Below are positions 52,850 to 61,833 of a DNA stretch of 64,000 nt, one piece after another. The notes below the pieces were generated by a model, which was not told the origin of the DNA, ran no database searches, and worked only from the letters and a program-made list of their open reading frames with translations. Position 1 is the stretch's first letter, and each line of letters opens with the position of its first letter. The stretch covers positions 124,001-188,000 of the forward strand of contig CBDBUY010000001.1 of the NCBI GenBank assembly GCA_965212145.1, written 5' to 3'. Both the position numbers and the translations under genes were made by a program. This DNA is from JAAEPI01 sp965212145 (GTDB lineage: Bacteria; Bacteroidota; Bacteroidia; Cytophagales; Cyclobacteriaceae).

Positions 52850-55800
52850 ATGAAGAACCTTACCTATTTCTTAGGCATCCTTTTATGCCTTTCTCTGCTT
52901 GACGCAACTGCGCAGAGACGAAAATCCAAAAAATCAGAACCGACTCCTCAGATTAGTCCTGAGTTATATGAGGGACTTCAATGGCGCAACATCGGGCCAT
53001 TCCGAGGCGGCAGATCGGCGGCAGTGACAGGAGTTCCAGGGAAGGCCAACTTGTTTTATATGGGCTCAACGGGAGGTGGCGTTTGGCGAACCAATGACGG
53101 GGGAAACACCTGGGAAAACATCTCGGATGGATACTTCGGAGGGTCGATTGGGGCCGTGGCAGTCAGCGAATGGGACAACAATGTCATCTATGTAGGAGGC
53201 GGTGAGAAAACCGTCCGAGGAAATGTGTCCTATGGCTATGGCGTTTATAAATCCGTGGATGCCGGTACAACCTGGGAACACATCGGTCTGAAAAATTCGC
53301 GACACATCGCCAGAATCAGAATTCACCCTAAAAATCCGGACGTTGTTTTCGCAGCGGTCATGGGTGACCTGTACAAATCTTCCAATGAGCGAGGAGTATA
53401 CAAAAGCACTGACGGTGGCCAAACCTGGCGAAGAGTGCTTTTCGCAAATGCTGACGCAGGAGCTGTGGATTTGATCATGGATCCAAACAATCCAAGAATC
53501 TTGTACGCCTGCACATGGAGAATCCGAAGAACGCCATACAGCCTCGAAAGTGGAGGAGAAGGATCAGGTCTTTGGAAAAGTACCGATGGAGGCGAAACAT
53601 GGACCAACATTTCTAAAAACGAAGGTCTGCCCGGTGGCATTTGGGGGATCAGTGGGGTGACAGTGTCACCTGCCAACTCCAACCGTGTGTGGGCAATTAT
53701 TGAAAATAAGGATGGAGGGGTATATCGCTCCGATGATGCCGGCAAGACATGGAGATTGATCAACAAAGAACGTAAGCTTCGTCAGCGCGCGTGGTACTAC
53801 ACCCGGATTTATGCCGACTCTCAAGAAGAAGACATTGTGTATGTCCTGAATGTCAGATATCATAAATCTAAAGATGGAGGAAAGACCTACCAGACGTACA
53901 ATGCACCACACGGTGATCACCACGATTTATGGATTGCTCCTGAGGACAATCAACGCATGATCATTGGAGATGATGGCGGTGCGCAAGTTTCATATGACGC
54001 TGGTGAAAACTGGAGCACTTATCGAAACCAACCTACCTCGCAGTTTTATCGCGTTACCACTGACGATGCATTTCCATACAGAATTTACGGCGCTCAGCAG
54101 GACAACTCCACGGTTAGAATTCCTCACCGAATTGGCGGTGGAACCATCGATGAGAGTGACTGGGAATCGACAGCCGGAGGTGAAAGTGCTCATATTGCGG
54201 TTGACCCAACGGATAATGATGTGGTCTATGGCGGGAGTTACGATGGCTTTTTGACTCGCGTCGACCACAACTCAGAACAAGTTCGGGCAGTCAATGTTTG
54301 GCCAGACAACCCGATGGGACACGGAGCGGAAGGCATGAAGTATCGGTTCCAATGGAACTTCCCGATTTTCTTTTCACCGCATAACCCGAAGAGACTTTAT
54401 ACTACCAGTCAGCATGTGCACGTATCCACTGACGAGGGACAATCCTGGGAGATTATTAGCCCGGATTTAACACGGAACGATCCAACCAAACTCGGACCAT
54501 CAGGAGGGCCAATCACCAAAGACAACACATCAGTCGAGTACTACTGCACCATTTTCGCTGCAGTGGAATCTTACCACGAGGAAGGCGTCATCTGGGCTGG
54601 ATCGGATGACGGTTTGCTTCACGTCACCAGAAATGGCGGTGAGTCGTGGCAAAAAGTAACGCCAACTGGCATGCCTGAGTGGACGATGATCAATAGCGTG
54701 GAAATTGACCCATTCAATAAAGGCGGACTGTATGTAGCTGGAACCCGATACAAGCTGGGCGATTACCAACCTTACCTCTACAAAACCGAGGATTACGGGG
54801 CAACCTGGAAAAAGATCACCAATGGCATTCCTTCGGATCATTTCACGAGAGCGATCAGAGCAGATCCAGTGAAGAAAGGGCTTTTATATGCCGGAACCGA
54901 AACTGGAATGTATGTTTCATTCAATGACGGTGCAAACTGGCAACCACTTCAAATGAATCTGCCAATCGTTCCGATCACAGATTTGGCGATCAAGAACAAC
55001 AATTTGATTGCCGCTACACAAGGCCGTAGTTTTTGGTTGATCGACGACCTAACTGTCCTGCACCAAATGACTCCCGAGATTCAATCAAAGAATTATCACC
55101 TCTTTAAACCGATGGATTCTTACCGATTGGGCGGAAGTAATGGACGTACATCTCGAACCGCGGGAACGGATCATCATGGAGGCGTCTTGACTCATATTTG
55201 GGCTCAGGATACTTCTTCGTCGGACACACTTAGACTGGAGTTTTTCACCAAGAGTGGCGATTTGATCAAGGCGTTTAGCTCCCATCCTGACAAGGATGAA
55301 AATGAAAGTAAACTAGAGTTGGAAAAAGGGCTGAACATGATGAACTGGAACATGCGCTACAATGGAGCCAAAACTTTCGATGGCATGATTATGTGGTGGG
55401 CAACAACCAGAGGTCCCGTGGCAATACCCGGAGCTTATTCTGTGAAATTCACCGGACCGGGTGTGGAGCAAATGCACGATTTCAATATCCTGAAAGACCC
55501 TCGGAGTGAAGCTTCTGAAGCTGATTACAAAGCACAATTCGATTTCTTGATCGCCGTTAGAGACAAGCTGTCTGACACGCATCAAGCGATTATCGACATC
55601 CGAAAAGCAAAAAGTCAAATCAGCGGTGTTCTCAAGCGGACAGAGAATGAAGAACTCAAGAAGTACGGCAAGGAGATGATCAAGGAAATGGTTGAGATCG
55701 AAAAGGCCCTTTATCAAACCCAGAACGAAAGCGGTCAAGACCCATTGAATTTCCCTATCAGGCTCAACAACAAACTAGGTCATTTGGCTTCCCTCTCAGG

Positions 55801-55969
55801 AGTAGGAGACTACCGACCAACAGATTCAGCCAAAGAATTCTATGAGGAGGTTACAGGCTTAATTGATGAGCAACTTGAGAGCCTGAAAAAGATCTTCGAT
55901 GAAAGAATCGACAAATTCAATCGCATGGTCAAGGAAGCTGATATTGATGCGATTCAACTAGAAGACTAG
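52850..55969 (+). CDS. BNR/VPS10-type secreted beta-propeller protein
   Basis: About 1039 residues from ATG 52850. The signal peptide YFLGILLCLSLLDATAQ is followed by multiple Asp-box/BNR motifs (S-x-D-x-G-x-T-W: STDGGQTWRR, STDGGETWTN, SDDAGKTWRL, YDAGENWST, TEDYGATWKK) forming two or more sortilin/VPS10-like propellers, about 60-760. The C-terminal 250 residues carry an FNI/Ig-like part and a helical tail rich in E and K. Such proteins are often annotated glycosyl hydrolases, but no catalytic site can be claimed. It is co-directional with the CPBP protease 6 bases downstream, and its promoter shares the intergenic region with paired operator-like sites. Confidence 0.85.
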   Translation: MKNLTYFLGILLCLSLLDATAQRRKSKKSEPTPQISPELYEGLQWRNIGPFRGGRSAAVTGVPGKANLFYMGSTGGGVWRTNDGGNTWENISDGYFGGSIGAVAVSEWDNNVIYVGGGEKTVRGNVSYGYGVYKSVDAGTTWEHIGLKNSRHIARIRIHPKNPDVVFAAVMGDLYKSSNERGVYKSTDGGQTWRRVLFANADAGAVDLIMDPNNPRILYACTWRIRRTPYSLESGGEGSGLWKSTDGGETWTNISKNEGLPGGIWGISGVTVSPANSNRVWAIIENKDGGVYRSDDAGKTWRLINKERKLRQRAWYYTRIYADSQEEDIVYVLNVRYHKSKDGGKTYQTYNAPHGDHHDLWIAPEDNQRMIIGDDGGAQVSYDAGENWSTYRNQPTSQFYRVTTDDAFPYRIYGAQQDNSTVRIPHRIGGGTIDESDWESTAGGESAHIAVDPTDNDVVYGGSYDGFLTRVDHNSEQVRAVNVWPDNPMGHGAEGMKYRFQWNFPIFFSPHNPKRLYTTSQHVHVSTDEGQSWEIISPDLTRNDPTKLGPSGGPITKDNTSVEYYCTIFAAVESYHEEGVIWAGSDDGLLHVTRNGGESWQKVTPTGMPEWTMINSVEIDPFNKGGLYVAGTRYKLGDYQPYLYKTEDYGATWKKITNGIPSDHFTRAIRADPVKKGLLYAGTETGMYVSFNDGANWQPLQMNLPIVPITDLAIKNNNLIAATQGRSFWLIDDLTVLHQMTPEIQSKNYHLFKPMDSYRLGGSNGRTSRTAGTDHHGGVLTHIWAQDTSSSDTLRLEFFTKSGDLIKAFSSHPDKDENESKLELEKGLNMMNWNMRYNGAKTFDGMIMWWATTRGPVAIPGAYSVKFTGPGVEQMHDFNILKDPRSEASEADYKAQFDFLIAVRDKLSDTHQAIIDIRKAKSQISGVLKRTENEELKKYGKEMIKEMVEIEKALYQTQNESGQDPLNFPIRLNNKLGHLASLSGVGDYRPTDSAKEFYEEVTGLIDEQLESLKKIFDERIDKFNRMVKEADIDAIQLED

Positions 55970-55975
55970 AAACAA

Positions 55976-56707
55976 ATGACCATGAAAACCGGGCTCAGAC
56001 TTACTCCAATTGTAGGTCTGAGCCTTATTCTTTTGTTGGGTGTTCCGCGCTTTTGGGTTGTCCTGAGAGCCAATGAAACCGGGGATTACAAATTCACCTC
56101 AATCATTTTTCTGATCATGATTTTCTTGCCGTTCATTCTTCTCAAGAAGGATGGACTCAGAGAAATCGGCTGGAAAAAAGTTGAGGATCCAAGATGGGTA
56201 TTGAGAGGTTTTATTGCAGGTATTGTTCTAAGCTCTGTTGGTTTTCTGATTGGATACCTGTTGTACGATTACACCATTTCCAACTGGTATGTATATATCT
56301 CAAATTCCTATTCCATGTTGCCCGAAACCATGGACGTCACGACGCGATTCAAGTGGTTTGTGCTATTCGCTTTTGTGTCGATGCTGTTTAGCCCTTTCGG
56401 AGAGGAGCTTATGTACCGTGGAATGATTCATAAAAGTTTCGTGTCCAGATTCGGAGAGAACAGAGCATCAAAAATCGACAGCTTGGCATTTGCCTTGACG
56501 CATCTAGCACACTTCGGTATTGTTTTTCATCAAGGTTCGTGGCAGTTTCTGATCCTCCCTTCCATTTTGTGGGTGGGACTGATGTTCTTCGTTTGCCGAA
56601 TTTTCTTTTTAGTCAAAATAAAAGCCGGTTCTCTTTTCGCTCCCATCGCGAGTCACGCCGGATTTAATTTGGGGATGACTTTCTGGATTTTCTATTTCAT
56701 CCTTTAG
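55976..56707 (+). CDS. CPBP family intramembrane glutamic protease
   Basis: 243 residues with about 7-8 hydrophobic helices. The Abi/CPBP motif 1 is FSPFGEELMYRGMIHKS (EE and the Arg of EExxxR), motif 2 is LAFALTHLAHFG with a His, and motif 3 is IASHAGFNLGM. These define CAAX-type membrane peptidases. It could mature a membrane or exported protein; no link to the neighbouring BNR protein beyond the 6-base gap. It has no partner with a CAAX box in the window. Confidence 0.88.
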   Translation: MTMKTGLRLTPIVGLSLILLLGVPRFWVVLRANETGDYKFTSIIFLIMIFLPFILLKKDGLREIGWKKVEDPRWVLRGFIAGIVLSSVGFLIGYLLYDYTISNWYVYISNSYSMLPETMDVTTRFKWFVLFAFVSMLFSPFGEELMYRGMIHKSFVSRFGENRASKIDSLAFALTHLAHFGIVFHQGSWQFLILPSILWVGLMFFVCRIFFLVKIKAGSLFAPIASHAGFNLGMTFWIFYFIL

Positions 56708-56821
56708 ACAAATTATCATTCGAGAATTGGTGACATTCTTTCGTAAACGCATGACTTTATTCAATCTGCTATTCAGCTCATTTTAGCAGGTTTTTGCAGC
56801 CTCCATCGCTTTCAATGAACT

Positions 56822-56829
56822 TATCTTTG
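56822..56829 (+). promoter_or_regulatory. -7 box of the lhgO operon
   Basis: TATCTTTG followed by CCGCC, a full match to TAnnTTTG, 18 bases before the ATG at 56848. No convincing -33 element at 19 bases. Confidence 0.5.
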
Positions 56830-56847
56830 CCGCCTCAATAGCAGAAA

Positions 56848-58047
56848 ATGTATAATGTAGTCGTAGTTGGTGGCGGGATCGTGGGATTGGCCTCAGCACT
56901 TAAGATCAAGGAAGCAAATCCGAAGCTCAGAGTGGCAGTCGTGGAAAAAGAGAAATCCATCGCGCGTCACCAAACCGGTCATAACAGTGGGGTTATACAT
57001 TCCGGCCTTTATTACAAGCCAGGAAGTTATAAAGCCAAAAACTGCATTGACGGATACAATCAGCTGGTCAAGTTTTGTGAAGAGGAAGAGATCAAATTCG
57101 ATCTGTGTGGCAAAATCGTAGTGGCCACCTCTGAGGATGAAGTCCCATACCTCCATCAGCTTACCGAGCGAGGAAAAGCAAACGGACTGACTGATCTGAA
57201 GTCGCTGAGTGGTGAGGAACTCAAAGAATACGAACCACATGTCAATGGGGTCGAGGGACTCTTTGTGCCACAAACAGGCATTGTGGATTATAAGGAAGTT
57301 GCGGAGAAGTATGCGGAGAAATTCCAGCATTTCGGTGGACATGTATTGACGGACACTGAAGTCACAGATTTCCGAAAGAAAGACAACCTTATTGAAGTAA
57401 TAACCGATGGCCCGACGTTGGTTACCCGGTTGGTGGTGAATTGCTCTGGACTCCATTCTGATAAGGTCACCAAGCTTACCGGAATCCGTCCTGATTATCG
57501 GATCATCCCTTTCCGAGGTGAGTATTATCAAATAAAACCAGAAAAAGAGCATCTGGTCAAGAATCTGATCTACCCCGTACCTGATCCGAATTTTCCATTC
57601 TTGGGAGTTCATTTCACACGCATGATAAATGGGGGGATTGAAGCCGGTCCTAATGCAGTCCTAGCCTACAAAAGAGAAGGCTACAAAAAATCTCAAATCC
57701 ATCCAGCTGAGCTGATGGGATCCTTGACTTACAAAGGATTCAGGAAAGTGGCCAAAAAATATTGGCGAACGGGCATGGGTGAGTTTTATCGTTCTTATTC
57801 CAAATCCGCATTTACCAAAGCACTCCAAAAACTCATCCCGGAAATCCAGAAAAGCGACCTAAAGAAAGGTGGGGCTGGCGTTCGTGCTCAGGCATGTGAC
57901 CGGGAAGGTGGGCTCATTGATGACTTCTTGATCTTTGAAAAGGATCAATTCATAAACATCGGAAATGCACCGTCCCCAGCAGCTACCTCCTCACTCTCCA
58001 TTGGGGATCATGTGGCCGGTTTGGTCAAGGAAAAACTTCAAGTGTAA
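56848..58047 (+). CDS. lhgO: L-2-hydroxyglutarate oxidase/dehydrogenase
   Basis: FAD enzyme that oxidises L-2-hydroxyglutarate to 2-oxoglutarate, repairing a by-product of central metabolism and passing electrons to the quinone pool. 399 residues. The dinucleotide-binding VVVGGGIVGLASALKI at the N terminus and TGHNSGVIHSGLYYKPGS are family hallmarks. PFRGEYYQIKPE and GNAPSPAATSSLSIG near the end also fit. Its stop overlaps the next ATG by one base (TAATG). Confidence 0.93.
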   Translation: MYNVVVVGGGIVGLASALKIKEANPKLRVAVVEKEKSIARHQTGHNSGVIHSGLYYKPGSYKAKNCIDGYNQLVKFCEEEEIKFDLCGKIVVATSEDEVPYLHQLTERGKANGLTDLKSLSGEELKEYEPHVNGVEGLFVPQTGIVDYKEVAEKYAEKFQHFGGHVLTDTEVTDFRKKDNLIEVITDGPTLVTRLVVNCSGLHSDKVTKLTGIRPDYRIIPFRGEYYQIKPEKEHLVKNLIYPVPDPNFPFLGVHFTRMINGGIEAGPNAVLAYKREGYKKSQIHPAELMGSLTYKGFRKVAKKYWRTGMGEFYRSYSKSAFTKALQKLIPEIQKSDLKKGGAGVRAQACDREGGLIDDFLIFEKDQFINIGNAPSPAATSSLSIGDHVAGLVKEKLQV

Positions 58048-58733
58048 TGCGACTTTCGCCGAGGTTCCTGATTGATGCCTATCTACGGCAAGTCACAAAA
58101 AAACGAATCATCGGAGGCCCATTTCAGGGTATGTATTACGTGAAGGAGAGCTTAGAAAGCAGCTATTTCCCTAAACTTCTCGGTATTTACGAAAAAGAAT
58201 TGCACGGCATCTTAGCTTCAAACCAAAAAGAAGATTTTGAAAAAATCATAGTTATTGGAGCCGGAGAGGGCTATTATGCCGTAGGTCTTGCGAAAAAATG
58301 GAAGCGTCCGGTTTTGGCTTTCGAGCAGGAACAGAAGGGCCAGCAACTAATCACACGCCTTTCGCTGATTAATCGTTGCTCCGTTTTTGTGAAGGGAGAA
58401 TTTACTGATGAAATTGACACTCAATCGGGCAAAGATTTCATTATCATGGACGTGGAAGGAGCTGAAAAAATGCTACTCACTCCGGAGAAGTTTTTGGAAT
58501 GGCAACACAGTGTTGTGGTGGTTGAGGTCCACTCAGAACCTATCAAGGGGCTACTCATCGAACGAGGGAAATTTACCCATCATTCAACGTACATTCCCGT
58601 CAGTAATCGAGAGTTGGAAGATTATCCTTTCAAACCACCATTTGCCCGTCTTCTCAAAAGATGGTGGTGGGCAGCCATACAAGAGTGGCGTTCAGACTCC
58701 ATCGGCTGGGTTATTTTTGATCCTAAGCGATGA
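58047..58733 (+). CDS. Methyltransferase-like protein (FkbM/Rossmann type)
   Basis: 228 residues. The Rossmann-like SAM-binding motif is IIVIGAGEGYYAVGLAKKW (about 67-85), followed by VLAFEQEQKGQQLI and DFIIMDVEGAEKMLLTP, the pattern of FkbM-type methyltransferases that modify sugars or glycolipids. The C-terminal part ends with a tryptophan-rich basic segment (LLKRWWWAAIQEW). It is sandwiched between lhgO (1-base overlap) and a GT4 glycosyltransferase (4-base overlap), which favours a glycan role. Substrate unknown. Confidence 0.72.
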   Translation: MRLSPRFLIDAYLRQVTKKRIIGGPFQGMYYVKESLESSYFPKLLGIYEKELHGILASNQKEDFEKIIVIGAGEGYYAVGLAKKWKRPVLAFEQEQKGQQLITRLSLINRCSVFVKGEFTDEIDTQSGKDFIIMDVEGAEKMLLTPEKFLEWQHSVVVVEVHSEPIKGLLIERGKFTHHSTYIPVSNRELEDYPFKPPFARLLKRWWWAAIQEWRSDSIGWVIFDPKR

Positions 58734-59905
58734 ATATATTTCATGTTCCATCTTGGTATCCCTCAAAGAATAATCCGATTTATGGAACATTCATTCAGGA
58801 ACAAATCCAGATGCTGGCTGGCGAAACCCCTGCTTGGAACCATGCCATAAGCACTTGGGGTCAGGGCGATCCTGATCACATGCTGTGGGTAGGAGATCAT
58901 TTGAAAAACATTCCTAAACTTTTCACCCGGAGACAATTTCATTCTGAGCAATCCCGAAACATCTTCAAATACCATCAGCCCGCTCCCACTTGGACCAGGA
59001 AGGTCCGAAATGGTAACCTGAACAGATTATTACGGATCAACGAAGAGCACTTTGAGTTTTTTCAAAATCAGGTTGGAACTGTCAATGTAATACATGCTCA
59101 AGCCACTTATCCCGCTGCATTGATCGCAGAATATCTCTCAAAGAAATTCAACATTCCCTACTTTGTGAGCATCCGGATGAGCCCGTTTCCTTTTGATGAA
59201 TTTTTGAGTAAGAATGGAGAGTTAAAGTCCTGGATTCGCCAACCGCTTGAAAATGCAAAAGGATTGATCGCTCCCAGTCATTCGCTGAAAGAGCGCCTTC
59301 AGAGGTTTGGTTTCACCCATGTTCATGTAATTCCCAATCCCGTCGACGCTTCTTTCTTCAAACCACTCGAAGGTCACTCTCCTGAGAAAATCACGTCGCT
59401 GACCATCGGCAGAATGGTCCCACAAAAAGGCATTGACATGCTAATTCAAGCCATTGCAGAGCTGGATAAGGATGTTCGGGTTGCTTTTAGGGTCGGGGGT
59501 GACGGCCCTCAATTCAAATCCTATAAAAAACTCGCCAAGGAGAAAGGGGTGGAAGATAGAATTACTTGGCTTGGAGGGCTTTCGAGAGAACAGGTGCGCG
59601 ACGAAATGCAGCGATGCAGTTTTTATGTTTTACCCAGCAGACATGAGACGTTCGGGAACGTTCTTCTAGAGGCCATGGCCTGCGGTAAGCCCGTGGTGGC
59701 CACAAAGTGTGGTGGGCCAGAAGATATTGTGTCATCGGAAACAGGAGCGCTTTGTGACTTGGATATTCGTGGTGTTCAGCTAGGCATTTTAGATATGTTA
59801 AATAGGCTTGATTCTTATTCGCAAGATCAAATTCGTAAGCACTCGATCGACAGATTTTCTTCAAATACTTTTATTGAGAGCTTGAAGTCCATTTATCACA
59901 AATAA
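58730..59905 (+). CDS. Glycosyltransferase family 4 protein
   Basis: 391 residues with the GT-B fold. The N-terminal half has MNIFHVPSWYPSKNNPIYGT and HAQATYPAALIAEYL. The C-terminal donor-binding half has TIGRMVPQKGIDMLIQA, FRVGGDGPQFKSYKKLA and the E-x7-E segment HETFGNVLLEAMACGKPVV with GGPEDIV. It transfers a sugar from a nucleotide donor, probably to a surface glycan or lipid; acceptor unknown. Overlaps the upstream methyltransferase-like gene by 4 bases and is followed by a strong terminator. Confidence 0.9.
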   Translation: MNIFHVPSWYPSKNNPIYGTFIQEQIQMLAGETPAWNHAISTWGQGDPDHMLWVGDHLKNIPKLFTRRQFHSEQSRNIFKYHQPAPTWTRKVRNGNLNRLLRINEEHFEFFQNQVGTVNVIHAQATYPAALIAEYLSKKFNIPYFVSIRMSPFPFDEFLSKNGELKSWIRQPLENAKGLIAPSHSLKERLQRFGFTHVHVIPNPVDASFFKPLEGHSPEKITSLTIGRMVPQKGIDMLIQAIAELDKDVRVAFRVGGDGPQFKSYKKLAKEKGVEDRITWLGGLSREQVRDEMQRCSFYVLPSRHETFGNVLLEAMACGKPVVATKCGGPEDIVSSETGALCDLDIRGVQLGILDMLNRLDSYSQDQIRKHSIDRFSSNTFIESLKSIYHK

Positions 59906-59931
59906 AAAAAGGGAGCCGAGGCTCCCTTTTT
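59906..59931. terminator. Bidirectional terminator
   Basis: AAAAAGGGAGCC and GGCTCCCTTTTT, a near-perfect inverted repeat with a 2-base centre that opens to a small loop, flanked by A on one side and T on the other. Ends the GT4 gene on the plus strand and the secreted protein gene on the minus strand. Confidence 0.92.
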
Positions 59932-59951
59932 ATCACAATCAACCCAAACAT

Positions 59952-60539
59952 TTAAATTTTAATTGTCTTACTGTAAGTTCTGCCACTTGCGCTCACAACC
60001 ACTCTGTAAGTGCCTTTTCTAACCTTGGAGAAATCATACTGCTTTCCAAAGTAGTCTTCACCTTGAAGAACCTCAGAAACCAACAGTTGATTGCTGTCAT
60101 CATAAACAGAAATAACCATCTTCGTTCTGGCTTGGCTCAGAAGCCCAACTTTTAACTTGGAGCTCTTTTCCACAATCACTGGTACGAACTGAACTCCCTC
60201 CATATCGAAAGACAGTTCGTCTTCAATAATTATCGAGGCTATTTGAACCTTGAAATCATCAGCATAAGTCAATTTATATGTACCCTGCGGTAATGACGAA
60301 AGATCAAATTTTGTAGTCAATTTGCTTGTGGCCTTCATCGGCTTGGAAAGCAACTGAACCCCTTTTTGATCTTCTATTTTTATAGACGCATTTCCATTTA
60401 CATTCTCTACTTCGAGTTTAAAAACTCGATCCTCAACAACTTCTAATTTGAAGAAGTTATCATTTGCACTTGAGGTAAGAGCCAAGACTGTCAAGGCTCC
60501 TGCCAATAAACCTTTTACGGTGTTCTTGATCGTTTTCAT
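59952..60539 (-). CDS. Secreted protein made of two sorting-domain-like modules
   Basis: 195 residues. The signal peptide KGLLAGALTVLALTSSAND is followed by two beta-sandwich units of about 80 residues. Each ends like a type IX secretion C-terminal sorting domain: LSSLPQGTYKLTYADDFKVQI in the first (split by one residue run) and VRKGTYRVVVSASGRTYSKTIKI at the very end. No separate cargo domain. It may be a surface-anchored or periplasmic protein. The family is not recognised with certainty (DUF3244-like is possible). Confidence 0.7.
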   Translation of the reverse strand: MKTIKNTVKGLLAGALTVLALTSSANDNFFKLEVVEDRVFKLEVENVNGNASIKIEDQKGVQLLSKPMKATSKLTTKFDLSSLPQGTYKLTYADDFKVQIASIIIEDELSFDMEGVQFVPVIVEKSSKLKVGLLSQARTKMVISVYDDSNQLLVSEVLQGEDYFGKQYDFSKVRKGTYRVVVSASGRTYSKTIKI

Positions 60540-60696
60540 AGTCTTTTATTTAATTGTCCGATGCAAAGATGACTCAGGTAAGTAGCTGAACTCCATCACT
60601 TTTTTTCAACTTCATGTACTGAATTAACCCATTGAAACCACCAAGACAATTTCCGACACTAGAAGGGTAATTTTCCATATGCTGTAGAACTTGAAC

Positions 60697-60800
60697 AAAA
60701 AAAAGAGATGCATTGCACCTCCCTTTTTTTAACTTAACTAACAATTACTTTGTCCTTATCTGAGTTCCGCCATGGAGTTCATGATCCTAATACAAAGTAC
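60697..60800 (-). ncRNA. Candidate structured small RNA with terminator
   Basis: On the minus strand, a stem TACTTTGT / ACAAAGTA (60792-60799 with 60746-60753) encloses a short frame MNSMAELR. It is followed by a terminator-like hairpin (GAGGTGCAATGCATCTC) and a run of eight T (60697-60704). No protein gene ends here, so the terminator appears to belong to an unannotated transcript. The promoter is not clear. This is a structural inference only. Confidence 0.35.
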
Positions 60801-60908
60801 CTCTCGAATACGGTAATAAATCGATTGTTTTTTCTCAGAAACATGTATGATTTTGTCATTACCATAATCAGCACAGAAATAGTTAGTTAATATAGTACAT
60901 GTATTAGA

Positions 60909-60916
60909 TAATTTTG
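60909..60916 (+). promoter_or_regulatory. -7 box of the AraC-type regulator gene
   Basis: TAATTTTG, a full consensus match, 38 bases before the ATG at 60955. The -33 element is not clear. Confidence 0.45.
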
Positions 60917-60954
60917 CACACTACAATTGGTACGATTAGTGCGTTATTAAGGTC

Positions 60955-61833
60955 ATGAGAAAAGCCCTAGGAGTTCCTGCACTTGAGCATATTTCTAAAG
61001 AAGGAAATGACTCCATTACAATTCGTGAATTTTCGAAGAATGCGCGAAATACGCGACCATATTGGCACTACCATCCTGAGTTGGAGCTTGTATATGTGAA
61101 CGGTGGTTCGGGTAAGCGACACGTCGGTAGCCACCTCTCGTATTTTCATGATGGCGAGCTGGTTTTGATTGGGTCCAACTTACCACATCAGGGTTTCAAC
61201 GATCGCTTGAATAATTACACGAAGGAGACGGTCGTCCAAATGCTACCTGATTTTCTTGGAGAGGGTTTCTTGGAAGTCGGGGAAATGAAAAACATTCAGG
61301 ATCTATTTGATAGAGCCCGTAGAGGATTGGTCTTTTCGGGAGACGCCAAAGATCAAGTGGGCGCCAAAATCGAAAAGCTCATCAACTGCTCCCCTTTTGA
61401 GAGAATCCTGTTGTTGCTGGACATTCTGAATGATCTGGCAATCTCTGATGAATACCAGACATTGAACGCTTCCGGCTTTTCTTTAGAAATTCAGCCTCAG
61501 GACAATGACAGAATTAACACGGTCCTTAACTACGTCCGAGAGAATTTCCATCGGCCTATAACACTGGCCGAAATTACCGATCTGATCAGCATGACTGAGC
61601 CGTCATTTTGCCGCTACTTTAAAAAATTGACTGGCAAAACATTCACAAAATTCGTCAATGACTATAGACTAGTTCATGCCTCTAAATTGCTGGCTGAAAA
61701 GCAAATCAGCATTCTGGAAGTCTGCTACGAAAGTGGTTTTACGAATTATTCGCACTTCACCAAAAAGTTCAAGGAATTTACTGGTAAAAGCCCATCCAAA
61801 TATCGTGGAGAACTAACTCAGCGGTTGACTTAA
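60955..61833 (+). CDS. AraC family transcriptional regulator
   Basis: 292 residues. The N-terminal cupin-like sensing domain has YWHYHPELELVYVNGGSGKRHVG and LVLIGSNLPHQGF. The C-terminal double HTH (about 185-290) has VLNYVRENFHRPITLAEI, MTEPSFCRYFKKLTGKTF, and the AraC signature ILEVCYESGFTNYSHFTKKF. It probably responds to a sugar or related small molecule. The start is supported by a -7 box upstream. It converges on the CotH gene, sharing 4 terminal bases. Confidence 0.92.
   Translation: MRKALGVPALEHISKEGNDSITIREFSKNARNTRPYWHYHPELELVYVNGGSGKRHVGSHLSYFHDGELVLIGSNLPHQGFNDRLNNYTKETVVQMLPDFLGEGFLEVGEMKNIQDLFDRARRGLVFSGDAKDQVGAKIEKLINCSPFERILLLLDILNDLAISDEYQTLNASGFSLEIQPQDNDRINTVLNYVRENFHRPITLAEITDLISMTEPSFCRYFKKLTGKTFTKFVNDYRLVHASKLLAEKQISILEVCYESGFTNYSHFTKKFKEFTGKSPSKYRGELTQRLT

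Noticed and set aside
56893..57612. Minus-strand open frame opposite lhgO
   Set aside because: Lies entirely within a confident gene and shows no family features.
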